The notes beneath the pieces were generated by a model. The model did no database searches, was not told the origin of the DNA, and saw only the letters and a program-made list of their open reading frames with translations. A DNA stretch of 64,000 nucleotides. It comes from Chloromonas sp. AAM2. Lineage: Eukaryota > Chlorophyta > Chlorophyceae > Chlamydomonadales > Chlamydomonadaceae. The DNA is taken from the NCBI GenBank assembly GCA_004335635.1, contig QAXH01000572.1, positions 1 through 64,000 of the forward strand, given 5' to 3'. Below, one piece after another: positions 1 to 11,031 of the stretch (within the stretch, counting starts at the first letter, position 1; every line of letters starts with the position of its first letter). A program made the position numbers and the translations under genes.

Positions 1-1011
1 GTGCGTGCGTCCCCACCTCCTGCCCTGGCTCCCGCCCCACCTCCACCACCTCCTAACAGCCCCAGCCCCAGCCCACACCCATCGCCAAGTCCTCCCACTC
101 CACCGCCTCCTGGCCCACCACACCCGCCGCCCCGGTCGCCACCGCCTCAGTTGCCATGCCCTCCCGTGCCCCCAAGGTGCACATGCCCCCAAGCCTCATC
201 CCCGCCACTGCAACGGCCACCGTCATCAAGCCCTTCGCCAGCGCCCCTTTCACGCCCATCGCCACCACCACCCTTGCTGAGAGCTCCACTATCCCCAAAC
301 CGCCCTCCTCGCCCTCCGCGCTTTGGCGTACCACCCAACCCGCCCCGCAAGCCGACCTCGCCCTCCTTTCCCCACCTGCCACCCTCTCCGCCGTCGCCCC
401 CTTCACCCCCCGCCCGCCCACCCCCGCCTCCACTGGCACGCATGCCACCTGGGTCGTTTCCAGCTGGCAAGTACTACGAGACGACTGGAGGTGGCGGGCG
501 CTCGTGGTCACACTCTCCTTACACTCTCTCATGGGTGTCGCCCCTGCCGCAGCGAATCACACTTGCCGGCATGCCCGCCACTCTGTTCTGTCTGATGGTC
601 CATGCGAGGCCAGGCGGCGCACCCGTTTCGTCATCGCAGTGTTCCATGAACCTCAGCAAGCATTTGTACAAGGTCGGAATCACAACTCTACCTGGGCTTG
701 TGAACAAACCTGGCCCCAACTGCGTCAAGCGCGCTTACAAGTTCACGCGTGACGGCGTGCCTATCCTGGGAAGCGTTAACCTGGTTCCAAGCACCATAAC
801 GAAAAGCGGAAACTTCACAGAGGTGCACATGCATCGCTTTGGCGAAGATCCCATCCTGGTCGGTGAACGGATTTGTTTTGACGTCGACTGGACGTGCCGA
901 AACCTAGACCTACTGTGCGGGCCGACCTGCGGAGTGGCGGTCTGGAGCGGTCCCTCAGGAGATTTGATCCACCAATGCGGACCCAGGACTGGGTTATACG
1001 TGCCACACTAG
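1..1011 (+). CDS. Pherophorin-like extracellular-matrix glycoprotein, 3' part
   Basis: The frame is open from the first base and stops with TAG at 1009-1011, so the 5' end lies outside the window. About the first 145 residues are a Pro/Ser-rich rod with many SP and PPP runs, as in volvocine hydroxyproline-rich glycoproteins. The remaining ~190 residues match the pherophorin domain pattern as I know it: a YTLSW-type start, regularly spaced cysteines, an FCLMVHA-like strand, a CSMNLSKHLYKVG region, and late ICFDVDWTC and LCGPTCGV cysteine motifs. Such proteins are secreted into the cell wall or extracellular matrix. No signal peptide is visible because the start is missing. The normal volvocine order is a globular domain, a rod, then a C-terminal pherophorin domain, which fits this 3' end. 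A TGTAA at 1476-1480 could be the poly(A) signal (inference). The family call is fairly secure; the subtype is not. Confidence 0.8.
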   Translation: MRASPPPALAPAPPPPPPNSPSPSPHPSPSPPTPPPPGPPHPPPRSPPPQLPCPPVPPRCTCPQASSPPLQRPPSSSPSPAPLSRPSPPPPLLRAPLSPNRPPRPPRFGVPPNPPRKPTSPSFPHLPPSPPSPPSPPARPPPPPLARMPPGSFPAGKYYETTGGGGRSWSHSPYTLSWVSPLPQRITLAGMPATLFCLMVHARPGGAPVSSSQCSMNLSKHLYKVGITTLPGLVNKPGPNCVKRAYKFTRDGVPILGSVNLVPSTITKSGNFTEVHMHRFGEDPILVGERICFDVDWTCRNLDLLCGPTCGVAVWSGPSGDLIHQCGPRTGLYVPH

Positions 1012-1279
1012 CATGGCCTCGCCCAGAACTACGTTTTCCTGGTTGTGATAGTCGGAGCTGGATGCAGATTTCTGAACAGGACCAGTTCGCCACTCAAGTT
1101 GGGCCTCTTTGGCTGAAACAGGTGTGCTGAGTGCAGCCTGCCATGTAGTGTGTGTGATGCAGTGCGAGGCAAATACAACGACACGTCTATGATTATGAAG
1201 CAAATGCAAACCAAACTGATGCATGATATGATGCGCTATGCACAGTAGAAGACCCTAGAGACACAGTGCGTGCTTTAAC
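1012..1279. other. Downstream region of the pherophorin gene
   Basis: No coding frame is convincing here. The stretch is probably 3' untranslated and intergenic sequence before the duplicated unit starts. Confidence 0.4.
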
Positions 1280-1925
1280 TGATTAGGGCAGGATTACAGC
1301 AGGTAATGGCAAGGGGCGTTGTTTGAAGCGGTGCTAGGGCACAATGCAAAGCCAAGGCTGATTTGATAACTGCTGTTAGTTTTGCGTCACCGGCCGTATT
1401 GTTGTTCTTGTTCTGTTTTCTTTTGGCGTTTCACAGGCAACGGACCCAGTCACATAGGCAGTACCATGCGCCATTTGTAAGGACCCTGCCATTGCTCGCA
1501 CAATTCTTCGTTTAATACTTCATTACATATGACATATAATGTTATTTGTGGCTGTGTCTTGCGCTCAATTGATTGCCGATGCTTTGTGCGCAACATGCTT
1601 CAGTAAGCGGGGCAAGGTTCCCACAACTCAACAACAAAGCCATCACGCCATGATGAGGTAACCAGCACATGCACATTGGAACACATCACTGGCGTTTGAG
1701 CAGACTGTGTAATTTGATGGTTACATGCAAATAAGGATCAGCGGCCAGGCAGCTATATGAGAGCGAGCAAGTGAACAAGGGTGAATCTGGCTCTAAATTG
1801 CGTTTGAGCTGAACCTTGCACATCAGCTACTTTGTGATTTCTTCATGTTCTGTGACAAGCCTTCAGTGTAAACAACGTCCACTGGTTTTGGCAAAAGTGT
1901 GCTGTTGGTTGGCACCAGGGCTCCC

Positions 1926-1939
1926 GCCCCAGCTGGGGC
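1926..1939. other. 14-bp perfect palindrome
   Basis: GCCCCAGCTGGGGC equals its own reverse complement. It lies in non-coding DNA of copy A, and no function can be assigned. Confidence 0.6.
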
Positions 1940-2149
1940 CTGGCCTGAGGCATTTTAACAGGGGATGTATGTGGGATTAGCACAGGCTAGTGCGGGATTT
2001 CTATGGTGTCAAAATCGGCCGTCAACGCAGCTGTTCCAGTGGTGCCGCAGCTGTAGCATGGGCAGGGGCCGGAGCAGGAGCACCTGCCGCCCCAATGTCA
2101 GATCCCGCGTTAGCGCCACCGGAGGCTCTTACGAGCTCGGGATGAGCGC

Positions 2150-2181
2150 CGGTATTGCTCGGGAGCAATGCGGGAATACCG
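2150..2181. other. Nested hairpin
   Basis: CGGTATT at 2150-2156 pairs with AATACCG at 2175-2181. An alternative inner stem, ATTGCTC (2154-2160) with GAGCAAT (2163-2169), overlaps it. The site sits in copy A with no gene next to it. Confidence 0.5.
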
Positions 2182-3202
2182 CATAACGGTTTGGAAACGG
2201 ACGGGGGTTTTGGAGGCAAAAAAGCTCATACTCGGGATACCGCGCGGTTGGAATACCCCTGATTGGCACAGTTGCACTGGTCGTTGAATGCAGCGGTTAG
2301 CTGAAACAAGCACAAACTGTTCACGGATGATCGCATCAAGTTGGGCCAGCAAGAGCACGTGTAGTGCATGCTGTGCGGCCAAACAAAGCGTGGATGGAAA
2401 ACACAAACATACGATTGCCATCTTTAAAGCGTGCGATGAGCTGATGAACGAGGCTGAATGCTAAACGTCCCGTTGATGCTACACTGGCTGGCTGGTATGC
2501 GAATCGGTACGAAATATACGTGGCACGCAATAGTACGCAGCACTGCACTGCGAGGAAAAGATGACCACAGCAGTCTGCGAATCCTGGCCGGTGTACCAAA
2601 TCAGTCTCAACTGGTCACACTTGCGCGCAAAAACAGCGCAAAAGCAGAAACAGCGCTGCGGCTCATGCCCCGATGTGCACCCAGCGTATACAAGATCGCA
2701 CATAAGCACGCTCCAGCTACTTGTTTTGCTCAGCGATTGCAATAACCAGCAGCACACGAAGCTCTCGTCTCAGTCGACAGAAACAGATGCAGGCCTGCCA
2801 GTCCAGCGAGCCGCTCCTTGGAGGTCTGTACGCGTATCATCCGGATGCAAGGTACGGCCGCACAGTGGCGCCTACATAGTAGCTAGATCATGCGTTCAGC
2901 TGCATAGTAGAGAAGTGACCTGAGGGCGACAATATCCAAGGCCTGACGCGACTAGCCCCCTACACCTCAACTTGCTCCCCTTTCTTCTTGACGCGACTCC
3001 GGCCCTTGCTTGCATGCAACGTTTACAAGATAGGCCAGTTGCCGGCTGGAATAGTAAGCACAAACACTCGACAGCTTCAAATCTTGTCCTGACGTGACCG
3101 CGACAGACTTGACATGACGCGCCCTTCCTGGGTCGCTGCCTAGCCATTCCGCAACGTTGGTTCATTGAACACCTGGTCGCCTTTGCCTCTGCGTTTTGCA
3201 GC

Positions 3203-3397
3203 GTGACATTTGAGCCGAGTCGTCGCGAGCCAGCCAAAGGTCGAGGCAGCAAGGCCATTGGCAAGTCTGACAAACGCAAGTTAGATGAGGAACAACACGC
3301 GCCGCTGCTGCCACCTACTCAACGCATCATGCACAGGGCCCTTGCAGGCTCGCCTAAGCCCAAGGGCTTGCACTTCATCCTCAAGAAGTCCAAGTGA
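3203..3397 (+). CDS. C-terminal exon of an unidentified basic protein (copy A)
   Basis: The frame ends at 3395-3397 and finishes in a Lys-rich tail, LHFILKKSK. The segment is Arg/Lys/Glu-rich (RREPAKGRGSK, DKRKLDEEQ). The matching end in copy B finishes LHLILKKAK and shares an RxMHRxxAG stretch, so the reading frame has been kept through the duplication while the DNA has diverged. This is the main reason to think it codes. A sequence just upstream, EPLLGGLYAYHPDARYGRTV near 2805-2875, is also shared with copy B (EPLLGGLYTYHPDARYGRTV near 5683-5750) and may be another exon of the same gene. I do not recognise the family. Exon borders and the start codon are not established, and either copy could be a pseudogene. 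Confidence 0.4.
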   Translation: MTFEPSRREPAKGRGSKAIGKSDKRKLDEEQHAPLLPPTQRIMHRALAGSPKPKGLHFILKKSK

Positions 3398-4377
3398 TTG
3401 GTGTTGAGCTGCGTGTTTCATGGTCAGGTTGCACAACCGCTGAACACCATGAGATGAACAAGATTACCGAGATACGGCAGGAACTTAGCACGCATTCATG
3501 GTATGGTTGTTATCAAAGGCACTATAAACATATGTGCATTGCTGCCATGGCCAGAAAAAGAGAGGTAACAGTTCTGTCACATACTTACAGAACAGGCACT
3601 GCTGTTCGCCAAGCGACGTGCCATTTGCTGGGCGCGGCCTGTAGCATGGGACGTGCTCTGACTGATGCGCACTGCCTGTGAATTATGCACATGTGTCAGG
3701 CATCGTGCAATACATATGTGATGCGCTCTGACTCTCCGCCTTCCTTGATCCGTTGGAGCTGAATATTGACAGTCGTTATGAAGTATCGCCTAAAAAAGCC
3801 AAAATCACATCAGGGATGGCCAGGGGCGGTGTTGGCAGCTGTGCTAGTGCACATGCTGCCAGAGGGTACCAATCCTAGGGCATATCTGATGACTGCTGTG
3901 AAGCCTGCAATATGAGGCCCGTTGTTCTTGTTGTGCGTCGAGGGTGAAGCTGGCTCTTTGATTGCTGTTGGGCTGGCATTTGATCAAGTTAGCTACGTAA
4001 AGTGTTTATTTTGGTTCATTGTTTTGTTATTATGTGTTCTCCTGGCGTTCAGTTCACGGACAGTAGATAAGGTGAATGACGCCCAGCAATCAGGTAAACA
4101 TGGTTTAACCCACGATACCGTCGTTTGCGTCGCTGGTCACCATTTTCCACTGGCCCTGATGTAAGCTGCTGGTATTTGCTTGATTAATTATGTGCTCCCT
4201 TGGCCTAGTTACATGTCATGTGTCCTGTTGATTTCATTTGTGGCTGCCTCTTGCGCTCGGTCGATTGCTAATAGTTTTTGCGCAGCGTGCTTCAGATTCA
4301 CAAAGGCATTAATAACTTGACCAAACCATGCAAGTTGCAAGTCATCGCTGGCGTTGGAGCAGGATCAAAAACAAGTT

Positions 4378-4395
4378 TGCCAGTTCTGGGACAAT
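4378..4395. repeat. 18-nt dispersed repeat, locus 1
   Basis: CCAGTTCTGGGACAATTC occurs here, again at about 32178-32195 on the same strand, and as its reverse complement at about 10201-10219. The flanks differ beyond a few extra bases. Confidence 0.6.
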
Positions 4396-6649
4396 TCTTG
4401 TCCTTTGATGATTACATGCAAATAAGCCTAGCGGCCAGGCAGGGTGTATGTTGTTGCTGTTGTTTCCATGGCCTTCAGTCGGGGAGGACTGCTCAGCGCG
4501 GGCAAAGGGGAAGGGAAATTGACGGTAAACTACTGGCAGGGTGTATGAGTGCAAGTGAACAAGGGTGAACCTGGCTTGTTTGGGCTGAACCTTGCACATC
4601 AGCTATGTGATGTCCTCTCGTGCTCTGACATGTGCAAGGTCTGACATGTAACAGACGTGCGCTGGGATTGGCATGTAGGTGCTCTTGCTTGGCACAACCG
4701 TACAGCTCGTGGTGAGGATCAACATGGGCGTCTAAAGCATCGAGTTGAAACGAGCAAGACACCCTCAGTTCAGACTAGGATCAGCATCATATCAACTGGG
4801 GCCAGAAAGAGTATTGTGGTGTTTGTCATCCAAACAGAGCGAAGAAGGAAAACACAAGATTGCAAGCTTCAAGGGCGAGTGGGCTGAGGCAGGCGCTGGA
4901 CGTCATCCCGTAGTCCGTTAATGCTACGTATGGCTGTTGGTTGTGAGCACTGAAATGTGCAGGATTGTGCGCCACATGCATGAACGACACTTTTGAACAC
5001 TACATCAATCGTATCCACAGCAGGTCGCTTCCATAACTGAATGTCTCAACCAATGAGCCAAGTTGGCCACTTCTGCATAGGCTGGCCATTTTTGCACAAG
5101 ATACGACGATTCTAGGCTTGTTGGGACGGGGCAGCATAGGCGCACACGTGAGTGTGCTGAACATCGCGTTTGGTGGCCTATGGTGGCCGGTGCACCCGCT
5201 TTAGTAATGGTTAAAGCCCAAGCTGCTCGTACACGGCGTCTCAGCTCACATCAAGCACAGGTAGCCTGCCGACAGGTAACCTGTTCCAAAAAGGTGCTCA
5301 AAAATGATTTCCGCCCTGGAACTGGCTCGCTAGACCTAAGAGTCACTCGCGGCCGCCCTCGGTGATTGAATGAGGTGAATGTGCTTTGCTGCTCATGTTC
5401 AGCGTTTAGAGTCCAATGATTGCGTGATCGGGGCCGCCGATGTGATCCAGGTGCCACCAGGTGTGACCACTTTTGGGACAGTCAGCAGTCACTCTCAACA
5501 GGTCACACTTGCGCGCGCAAGAAACGGCGTGGCGCCTTGCAACCATATGCATGCAGCGTGGCCCAGGACGCACATTCAGCACACTCAAGCACGCTTCAGT
5601 CCTCAGCGCTTGAAACAACCAACAGCACACGAAGTTCTCATTTCAGTCGGCAGAAACAGATGCAGGCCTGCCAGTCGCTCAGCGAGCCGCTCCTCGGAGG
5701 TCTGTACACCTACCATCCGGATGCAAGGTACGGCCGCACAGTGGCGCCTACACCGTAGCTAGATCATGCGTTCAGCTGCATAGTAGAGAAGTGACCTGAG
5801 GCCGACAATATCCAAGGCCTGACGCGACTAGCCCTCTAGACTTGGTCGTGACTTTTCTTCTTGACGCGACTCCGGCCCTTGCTTGCATGCAACGTTTACA
5901 AGATAGGCCAGTTGCCGGCTGGAATAGTAAGCACAAACACTCGACAGTTTGAAATCTTGTCCTGACGTGACCGCGACAGACCTGACATGACGTACCCTTC
6001 CTGAGTCGCTGCCTAGCCATTCAGCAATTTTGGCTCATTCAACACACGGTCGCCTTTGCCTCTGCATCTGCAGCGTGACGGTCGAGCTGAGTCTCCGTGA
6101 GCCGGGCAAATGGCCAGGCAAGGCACTTGGCAAGTCTGACATTCGCAAGCAGCGACAGGAGGTGGCTTTCAATTTCCTACAAAGATGGCACCATGGTAAG
6201 TAAAAAAACTGTCGAGGCACACTCATGTCTGCAAATGGCAATTCAGTTTGTGATCAGCGTGGCATCCACAGCTCCAGTGCCAACGCGTCTCCAAGCATCT
6301 GCAGCACTTCGGCGCTCAGTCCTGTCACATCATTGTGCTTTCCTGCGCGGATGTCCCCAGTGACATAGCCATTACTATGTGCTGTAAGGGGTGTGCCAAA
6401 TTCGGCCAAATTAGGCACTTTGCCTGTACATAGCCATATCTCCGTCCCCATTCACAGGAGATTGTGAAGCCTTTCCTTGCCAGCTGTGACGCTCGCTATC
6501 TTTGAGCCTTGTCTATCTAGACAATGCCTTTCCATCTGAGCATGTTGAGGCCAACCATGATGTACGCGGCTTTCTTTGATGTGTTGATGTTGATGTGCGC
6601 GGCAGGAATGCACACGTTATTGCTCACTGTTGTGTGGTGCTGTTTCCAG

Positions 6650-6812
6650 TGCAGGCCCTGCTCCCGCTCCTCGCCCGGCAAGGCTGACAGGGGACGACCA
6701 AGATGGTGAGCATGCAGCACTGCTGGCGCCCGCTCAGCGTACTATGCACAGGACTACCGCAGGCCTACCTCAGTCCCAGGACCTGCACCTAATCCTCAAG
6801 AAGGCCAAGTAA
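6650..6812 (+). CDS. C-terminal exon of an unidentified basic protein (copy B)
   Basis: This is the counterpart of 3203-3397. A CAG acceptor-like sequence precedes it near 6649, and the frame closes at 6810-6812 after LHLILKKAK. It shares HAxLLxPxQRxMHRxxAGxPxxxxLH with copy A. The first part, rich in Pro and Arg, has no match in copy A and belongs to the inserted region. Function is unknown. Whether both copies are expressed cannot be judged from sequence. Confidence 0.35.
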
Positions 6813-7165
6813 CAAATCAATTTGATTTCACCAACTCTCAAGTCCTTTGCGTGGACATGCTAGTCCACTCTTACCTTGAAACAAATCACTACTAACTGAC
6901 ACACCGTCTGGTTGTGGATTGTATCATGCATGTCGAATGCAATGTCACGGATAATGTACTTGCAGTTGCAATCTATTTATTCGAGCAAGGTATAGAGCAG
7001 CTCTGCTTCTACTTGCAATATATGACAGGGAGGCTTGCCTTTGTGTGCGCGTTTCAATTCCTCTGTTTCTAGTGCAAACATTTCCTTTCTAACCGCACTG
7101 CTTCCTTGTAACTGTCTGTGGTCTGGATCTGCCTTGCACCGTTGGTGCTGAGTACTGACAGTAGT

Positions 7166-8218
7166 TCATGAAACGTCAATGGAAAGAGATAGAACACATT
7201 GTTTTTCAGCAGGGGCAGATTCCATGCTTTAGGTGCAGAGTGAGGTGCAGATGGATGCCGCCCTTGCCTGCCCTGAACAAGCTCAAAAGCAGAGCAAAGG
7301 TCAGAGCAACGAAGGCAAAGAAGCAACGGTGTTGGTCAAAGGCCAGAGGGAACCATGCCAATCTAACTTTGGTTTCCGGTTTTGGCTTCCGGTGCTTCGG
7401 AGCCTTGTCCGCTCAATGGCCTGAAACTGGGACTGAAGCCGCCACTGAAGTCAGAATCGCAATCAACTATGCCAAGTAGCACCTTGTATACCGCAAGCTA
7501 TCAGCCCCACCACCTGATGACTGCCCTCCGTATCACCCTCACTTCACAGCCACCAGGTCAGTGGTCTGTGTGAATGCTGTGCCCAGCTGTTGTTCTTAAC
7601 ACTGTCTGAAGCAACTTGAAAAACTCTCCTTGCGTACAGCTACAGCAATTTGAAGCCTAACGGCAGCGTTTTCCTTGCGCACAACGAGACTTGGGCGTAA
7701 GAAGACAGGAGTTGTCATACTGATATGATAGGGGCTCAGTGACTTGGGCCTGCAGCCCGGCCTTGCGATGCACAGCATTTCACGTCTTGATGCACAGCAA
7801 CACAAGGTGATGCTGACAGTTTGCCCAGGGCTGACTCGAATCATCTGCTGTGGCCTCGCATTGTGTCTGCATCTGACTGCCTCCAGCTCTGGCCTGCTCT
7901 CCAGACCAGCCTCAGCAGCAGCGCTGTGCCCGCAACACGAATGGCTGCAGACAGCAAGAGACATGAGAAGATGTCAACGGAAATCATGGGAAAACAAGAG
8001 GCATGAAGTGGAATTAAGGGACATCAAGGGAGATTTTTATGATCCTTTCCGAATGAAACAAGACGACCATGAGGCGCACCAAGGACAGAGGACATGCATA
8101 AGCAGCACGTGCTGAGCTGGCATCAAAACGAATACTTGCGACACACAAGATTTCAGTTGGCAGGCGGCACATGGCTGTGATGCATGCGCCTGACACGAGG
8201 CTTACTGTCCATGTGCTC
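7166..8218. other. No convincing gene
   Basis: Open frames of 60-120 codons occur on both strands, but none shows a recognisable domain or supported splice sites. I see only unassigned sequence. Confidence 0.4.
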
Positions 8219-10649
8219 TCATGTGATCCTCATGATACGTTTTCTCCCAGAGAGTGTCCCACCTGACACGTTTCCTCCCATGGGGCCCATGAGCTGTGCA
8301 GCCATGAGAAGGATATCCGCTGTAGCGCGTACCCCGCACACACCCACACACGCGACCTCCCACCACCCAACACCACCCACTCCTCCCGCTTCCCCCCTTT
8401 TCGCCTCTTCTCCTGCTGTAGTACCTCCTGCCACATCTCCTCTTAAGATATCTGGCTGCAGCAACGCTTCTGAGGCAGACGTGGCATCAGCAGTATTGCC
8501 CACGGCACCAGTCACCACATCATCCCCATTGAAATCATCTTGCTTCTGATCCCCATTCGATCCTGTACCCTTCTGATGCTCAGTGGACACTGTGAACCCT
8601 GTGCCCCGGCGCCAGCCCTGGGCCCCAGGCCTCCCTCCCAGGGCCTTGACCACCCCAACAGCGCCCAGTACGGCTAAGCCCAGGGGCAGAATGAAATCCG
8701 CCACAGGGCCATACAACGCAAACAGGGTGGCGGCGGGTGGAGGCCGGCCCACTGTGCCCGTCCATCCCCCGCCCAGGGGGGGCGCGGGACACCCCGATGC
8801 CTGGTATGGCAAAGCAACAGCAGGCAGTGAGGGCACCACAAGGGCAGATGGAGGCAGGATGTAGCAAGCAGTGCTTTGTGGCATAAGCGAGGATGTAGCA
8901 TGTTCTATGCTTGGGCATTAAACACGTACTCCTAGCAAGGGATCATGGTGGTGTTGGTAACGCTCATCAAGTGGACCTATGTGTTGTGATCTATGCGACG
9001 GGTCCCATGTCAAGGGTCCTTGGTTACACTCAGATCTGAAGTGAGGCATTGACATGACTTGGCATGCGGTGCCCTATTGGACCACTATGCAGTTGCCGGT
9101 GGCAACCCCCGGGCACGCCTTACTTAGTTAGGCTACCGAACCTCCAGCGAGACGCTACACAGGAAGTACACACAAGGATTGGAGTGTGGGGTTGTACACT
9201 GGTATACCAGGCATGAAACATTCCACAGCAGAATGATCAGCAGAACCTTAAGGGCCAAGAGAGGTATAAGAAGGCATGGATAAGGAAAGAGTGGGTTGGC
9301 GTCTATAACGGAAGCTCAGTCTGCCTAGCCTTGTAAGTGGGACAGAAACCAAGCCAAGCTTCCGGATCAGCCTGGACATGTTGGGGTTTGGGGCAAGCGA
9401 GATACCTACGTCGCCAGTCACAATCGTGCAGCTTTGCTTGGAGTGCACACACCCCTCCGCATCAAGCAGACATGCCAACAGCCTTCCCAGCCTCACCTGG
9501 GCTGCAGTTAGCAGCACCACCACACTCAGCCGCCCCACCTCCTGCATTCCCGCCTCCACCCGCTCCCGCTCCGCCTGCCCCGCCCCATTTCCCGCTCCAC
9601 CTCCTGATGACTGTTGGCCGTCACCATCCCACATGAACCCCACATGCCGATTGCGGGCGGCTGCACGGGGTGAAGCCTTTGCCCTCCGGCCGCGCGTCAC
9701 AAGGGATGCAAGGAGTGGCCTGGAGGGGCGAGAAGCACCACAAGGTTTGTAAATGGATAGATAGACAGATGGATAGATATGTATAGATGCACGAGCTCTG
9801 GCGATGCTGCTCCGGCCGTGCGTCACATCAGAGGCAAAGAGTGGCCTGGGGTGGGCTGCAGCAAATGTAAGTAACCCATATTCGCTGGTTTCTGTACACT
9901 GGCAGGGATGTAGAAAGACAACAGCAAGTCTAGAAACAAAAAAAAAGAAACGGACACCTAACTGTTTCTAGGTGTCCGTGTCCTAGAAACAGGACTAGGA
10001 CACGGCTAGGGCAATATGTGTGTGAGGGCAAGGGTGTCGCACCTTAGGGGTGTGAGTGTGGCAGCAAACACCAGAGCACACGCGGCCACGGAGAGCTGGG
10101 ATGAGATCAATAACAACGGCACACCTGCCAAAAAGTGGCAATGCGCTGTATGTGCACGCGTGTATGTGCTGAGACACACCGGTTCCAGTGCCAGTCCCAG
10201 GAATTGTCCCAGAACTGGAAAGCTTCTTTTTTTGAGGGGGTGCAGGCAGTGCGGCATGGATGATGTAATCAGTCAGCCACCGTGTGCATCTGATTAAAAA
10301 AAGGTGACGCAACGGGTTCCTGGTTGTCCCTTGAGCACACATCACTGCATGCACACCTGTACTCACTGCCTATACACATAAATGAATGACTGAGCACTCA
10401 ACACATACTTCCGCTGAATACCTGGCTGGGCCCACATGCGCCTGTCGTCATCATGCTTAACGTTTATCGAGGCAAACCTGCTGTGCACGCACCCGGCCTG
10501 ATCCCGTTGACCAAGTGCTGAACGCCATGCCACATGGAGAGCAGCCCCACGAGCGCCATGCGCGTCACATGGGGCACGTGCTCCAGGGCAGAGGCGGCGG
10601 AGGGTGGGCCTGACCCTTCCAGCGAGAGCTGCTGGGCCGCGCGCAGAGC
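8219..10649 (-). CDS. Unidentified multi-exon gene with membrane-like segments, 3' part
   Basis: Three minus-strand exons fit with consistent splice phases: 10493-10649, 9497-9660 and 8219-8800, where the stop lies. Each junction has an AG acceptor and GT donor, and the reading frame passes through all three. The first exon carries RMALVGLLSMWHGVQHLVNG; the second an Ala/Glu/Arg-rich helix followed by LSVVVLLTAAQ; the third a hydrophobic stretch LFALYGPVADFILPLGLAVL, then a polar, Gly-rich tail. At least two or three segments could be membrane-embedded. The 5' exons upstream of 10649 were not found. A PEX11-like peroxisomal protein was considered because of the C-terminal hydrophobic layout, but no diagnostic motif supports it, so the product stays unnamed. 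The existence of the gene is better supported than its identity. Confidence 0.5.
9951..10005. other. Overlapping, mutually exclusive hairpins
   Basis: Three stems compete. CGGACACCTA (9951-9960) pairs with TAGGTGTCCG (9969-9978). CCGTGTCCTAG (9976-9986) pairs with CTAGGACACGG (9995-10005). CTGTTTCTAG (9962-9971) pairs with CTAGAAACAG (9983-9992). The third stem uses the loops of the other two. The cluster lies in the intron between 9660 and 10493 of the minus-strand gene, beside an A-rich run. Confidence 0.7.
10201..10219. repeat. 18-nt dispersed repeat, locus 2 (inverted)
   Basis: Reverse complement of the 18-mer described at 4378-4395, inside the same intron of the unidentified minus-strand gene. 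Confidence 0.55.
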
Positions 10650-11031
10650 CTGCACAACATACAAACATGTTTGCTGCCTGTGCCCAGGCACCATTGTTCA
10701 TTCTCCTGGTTATTTTCTGAGCTGTCCTGAAACGTCTTGTACCTTCAGGCTTGTTATGTCTTCAGTCTTGTTAAGTGTTCTTGTACATCTGTTTACAGAA
10801 GGTGATGTGCAACTGGTGCCTGCGCCCATAATGCTTCCCAGCTTGTAGGTTACGAATGCTGCAGAGCTGCTTCCAAGGCCGATGCATGTGATTGCTGTTG
10901 TCAGCTGCTCTCTGAGCTGTTCGCTGACTGCAGTCTATTGAACAGAAAGAAAGAAGATCCTGCCACAACTGCATCACCCACTTGGCTGTTCTCATCCCAA
11001 GTCCTAACACACTACATTGGATCGTGCACCG
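10650..11031. other. Unassigned sequence upstream of the minus-strand exons
   Basis: Earlier exons of the minus-strand gene that ends at 8219 should lie here or further right. None could be fixed by phase and splice signals. Confidence 0.35.

Larger units (their letters stand above)
1280..3785 (+). repeat. Tandem segmental duplication, copy A
   Basis: Several collinear blocks here recur about 2.4-3.4 kb downstream. Pairs seen by eye: 1303-1385 with 3816-3905; 1548-1604 with 4240-4293; 1722-1845 with 4413-4615; 2375-2445 with 4815-4880; 2610-3283 with 5497-6150; 3288-3397 with 6705-6812; and 3738-3780 with 7121-7165. Spacing differs between blocks, so the copies have taken insertions and deletions. 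The best conserved block (2753-3283) holds a putative short exon and the C-terminal exon described separately. The unit looks like an old duplicated gene with its flanks. Confidence 0.75.
3810..7165 (+). repeat. Tandem segmental duplication, copy B
   Basis: This is the downstream partner of copy A, with the paired blocks listed there. It is longer than copy A because about 550 bp (roughly 6150-6700) is inserted between two blocks that are adjacent in copy A. Synteny is otherwise kept, including a flank near 7121-7165 that matches 3738-3780. Confidence 0.75.

Noticed and set aside
53..532. Minus-strand frames rich in Gly/Ala/Val across the pherophorin rod
   Set aside because: They are the reverse complement of Pro/Ser codons; the pherophorin frame on the plus strand is supported by its cysteine pattern.
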